Positions 62,523 to 64,000 of a DNA stretch of 64,000 nucleotides are shown piece after piece. The position numbers were made by a program, and so were the translations under genes. This stretch comes from Palsa-504 sp963795795. GTDB lineage: Bacteria; Actinomycetota; Actinomycetes; Streptosporangiales; Streptosporangiaceae. A model generated the notes under the pieces. It was not told the DNA's origin. It saw nothing but the letters and a program-made list of their open reading frames with translations, and searched no databases. Position 1 is the first letter of the stretch. Every line of letters starts with the position of its first letter. The stretch lies in NCBI GenBank assembly GCA_963795795.1, contig CAWCJS010000027.1, forward strand, positions 372,001 through 436,000, written 5' to 3'.

Positions 62523-64000
62523 ATGAGTCGAATGTTGCGTGAGCTTGAGCCTGGTGATCCTGTTGTGATGGGGCCGTACCGACTGCGCGGGCAGTTGGGC
62601 GCCGGCGGCATGGGCCGGGTGTTCCTTGGCCTTTCGGCCGGAGGCCGGCTGGTCGCGGTGAAGGTGATCCGCGGCGACCTGGCCATGGACCCGGAATTCC
62701 GCGGGCGGTTTCAGCGGGAGGTCGCGGCAGCGCGCAAGGTGAGCCACCAGTTCACCGCGCCGGTGATCGATGCGGACCTGGATGGCGCGGTGCCGTGGCT
62801 GGCCACGGCCTACGTGTCCGGACCCTCGCTGGCTGACGCGGTGGCCGAGCACGGGCCGCTGCCCGCCGGCTCGGTCCTGCAGCTGGCCGCCGGGCTGGCC
62901 GAGGGGCTGCGCGCGATCCACGCCGCGGGCATTGTGCACCGGGACCTGAAGCCGTCGAACGTTCTGTTGGCCAGCGACGGGCCGCGTGTGATTGATTTCG
63001 GCATTTCCCTGACCGGCGACGGCGGCGCGCTGACGCGCACCGGACTGGTCGTCGGCTCGCCCGGCTTCATGTCTCCTGAGCAGGCCGAAGGGCGCGAGGT
63101 AGGCCCGGCCAGCGACATCTTCAGCCTGGGCGCGGTCCTCACCTTCGCCGCCACTGGGCAGGGCCCGTTCGGCACCGGTCCGAACATGACGCTGATCCAC
63201 CGCCTGGTGAGCGGCCAGCCGGCCCTGGATCGAGTCCCGGCCGAGGTGCGCCCGCTCGTGGAGCGCTGCCTGGCCGCCGATCCCCGGGAGCGGCCGACCG
63301 CGAACGACCTGCTGGCGGAAACCGGTGCGGTCCAGCCGGTCAGCTGGCTGCCCGACCCGGTGACCCGATCGTTCGCCGGGTATTCGGCGCAGGCTGGCAC
63401 CCCCGCCCACGCCGATTCGGCCTACGTCCCGACGACGATAAGCCCCGTCCCGGCGGCGCTCGGCCACCCGGCGACCCAGGCGTTCGCGCCCCAGACCATC
63501 GCGTCAGCGCGGCTGACCTCACCCGGCCAGCCCCAGCAGCACGCGAGCCGACGTCGGCGAGGCCGGCTCGGCGGGCGACTGGCGGCCGCGCTCGTAGTAA
63601 CGGTGCTTGCGGGCGCGGTGGGCGCCGGCGGCGTGTCGCTGGCCGCCTTCGCGCACTCCACGCCTGGCGTGCACGGCAACAAGTTCGAGCGGACGCACAT
63701 CATCCACCGGCCGCACCCGACCCGGACGGCAACCATGGCCCCGGGCATGTTCCCGCGGATGTCCCCGACCGCGACGCCGACCATGACCACCGCCACGCCC
63801 ACCCCGGTCATGACCACCGCCACACCGACGCCGACGATGACCACCGCCACACCGACGCCGACGATGACCACCGCGACACCGACGCCGACCACGGCGACGC
63901 CGACCCCGGTCATGACCACCGCCGCGCCCACCCCGACGGTGACGGCCACGAACACCCCGACCGCCACCCCGACCGCGACCGGCACGGCAACCCCGCCGGC
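62523..64000 (+). CDS. Ser/Thr protein kinase, copy 2 (3' end cut by window edge)
   Basis: Open from the ATG at 62523 to the end of the window (492 codons seen). The kinase domain has LGAGGMGRVFLGLSAG, Lys in VAVKVIRGD, HRDLKPSNVLLAS, DFGISLTGD and GSPGFMSPEQAEG, about 70% like the preceding kinase. One membrane helix is near 358-378 (GRLAAALVVTVLAGAVGAGG). The outer tail is a Thr/Pro/Met repeat (TPTMTTA and variants) that runs to the edge. A tandem duplication is the likely origin of the pair. Confidence 0.92.
   Translation, partial: MSRMLRELEPGDPVVMGPYRLRGQLGAGGMGRVFLGLSAGGRLVAVKVIRGDLAMDPEFRGRFQREVAAARKVSHQFTAPVIDADLDGAVPWLATAYVSGPSLADAVAEHGPLPAGSVLQLAAGLAEGLRAIHAAGIVHRDLKPSNVLLASDGPRVIDFGISLTGDGGALTRTGLVVGSPGFMSPEQAEGREVGPASDIFSLGAVLTFAATGQGPFGTGPNMTLIHRLVSGQPALDRVPAEVRPLVERCLAADPRERPTANDLLAETGAVQPVSWLPDPVTRSFAGYSAQAGTPAHADSAYVPTTISPVPAALGHPATQAFAPQTIASARLTSPGQPQQHASRRRRGRLGGRLAAALVVTVLAGAVGAGGVSLAAFAHSTPGVHGNKFERTHIIHRPHPTRTATMAPGMFPRMSPTATPTMTTATPTPVMTTATPTPTMTTATPTPTMTTATPTPTTATPTPVMTTAAPTPTVTATNTPTATPTATGTATPP
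63763..63960 (+). repeat. Tandem repeats coding a Thr/Pro-rich tail
   Basis: Imperfect units of 21-30 bases built around ATGACCACCGCCACACCGAC encode the TPTMTTATP repeat of the kinase's outer region. They resemble mucin-like, possibly glycosylated stalks. Confidence 0.7.

Overview
The window is high-GC DNA from an actinomycete. The signs are GTG and TTG starts, a SARP-type regulator, RbpA next to a gap-pgk-tpiA-secG block, a DUF222/HNH protein, PaaZ, and paired Ser/Thr kinases with extracellular tails. Streptosporangiales or a related order is a guess; nothing in the window fixes the genus. I saw no rRNA, tRNA, transposase, integrase or CRISPR array. Several otherwise normal genes, including gap, carry single-base frameshifts, so the sequence probably contains small indel errors.

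Layout. (1) 1-5.1 kb: the N-terminal part of a SARP/BTAD regulator fused to a beta-propeller and a peptide-binding domain, an MFS transporter, and a PadR regulator fused to a membrane domain. (2) 5.2-21.4 kb: a catabolic island. It holds three Gfo/Idh/MocA oxidoreductases, a D-2-hydroxyacid dehydrogenase, two DUF4438 proteins, a GntR/FCD regulator and an SDR. Convergent to these is a transport operon made of a family 5 binding lipoprotein, a dimethylformamidase-like hydrolase, two permeases and a fused ATPase. Three copies of one 17-bp palindrome sit at the two divergent promoters at 7.4-7.5 kb and in front of the transport operon, which suggests one regulon. (3) 21.6-27.3 kb: an ECF42-like sigma factor with its DGPF/YCII partner, then gap-pgk-tpiA-secG-rbpA. 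(4) 27.5-33.7 kb: a ribbon-helix-helix protein with a degenerate Fic/Doc-like protein fused to Clp-N repeats, a permease remnant, a lipoprotein, a DUF222/HNH protein, a threonine-dehydratase-like enzyme and a deazaflavin-type reductase.

(5) 33.7-55.2 kb is the most striking part. A bacterial microcompartment locus of the mycobacterial/rhodococcal (RMM, amino-alcohol) type encodes a class III aminotransferase/phospholyase, an acylating aldehyde dehydrogenase, two BMC-T, one BMC-H and one BMC-P shell proteins, an APH-type kinase, an SDR and a GntR/UTRA regulator. It runs directly into a B12-dependent diol-dehydratase set with a fused large-medium subunit, a small subunit and a reactivase. A shell-less module lies upstream, with permeases and paralogous GntR, SDR and kinase genes plus an FAD/GcvT-type amine oxidoreductase. 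It is bounded by two about 130-bp direct repeats that carry the promoter of the microcompartment operon. A plausible scheme is: amino alcohol taken up by permease, phosphorylated by the kinase, converted to an aldehyde by the phospholyase, and oxidised to acyl-CoA inside the shell. The dehydratase would add a second aldehyde source from a diol-like substrate. Two substrate-pocket positions of the dehydratase differ from the classical enzyme.

(6) 55.2-64 kb: a graveyard of a histidine-kinase-like gene and a methyltransferase, an alpha/beta hydrolase, a secreted YncE-like beta-propeller, PaaZ, and two tandem Ser/Thr kinases, the second cut by the window edge.
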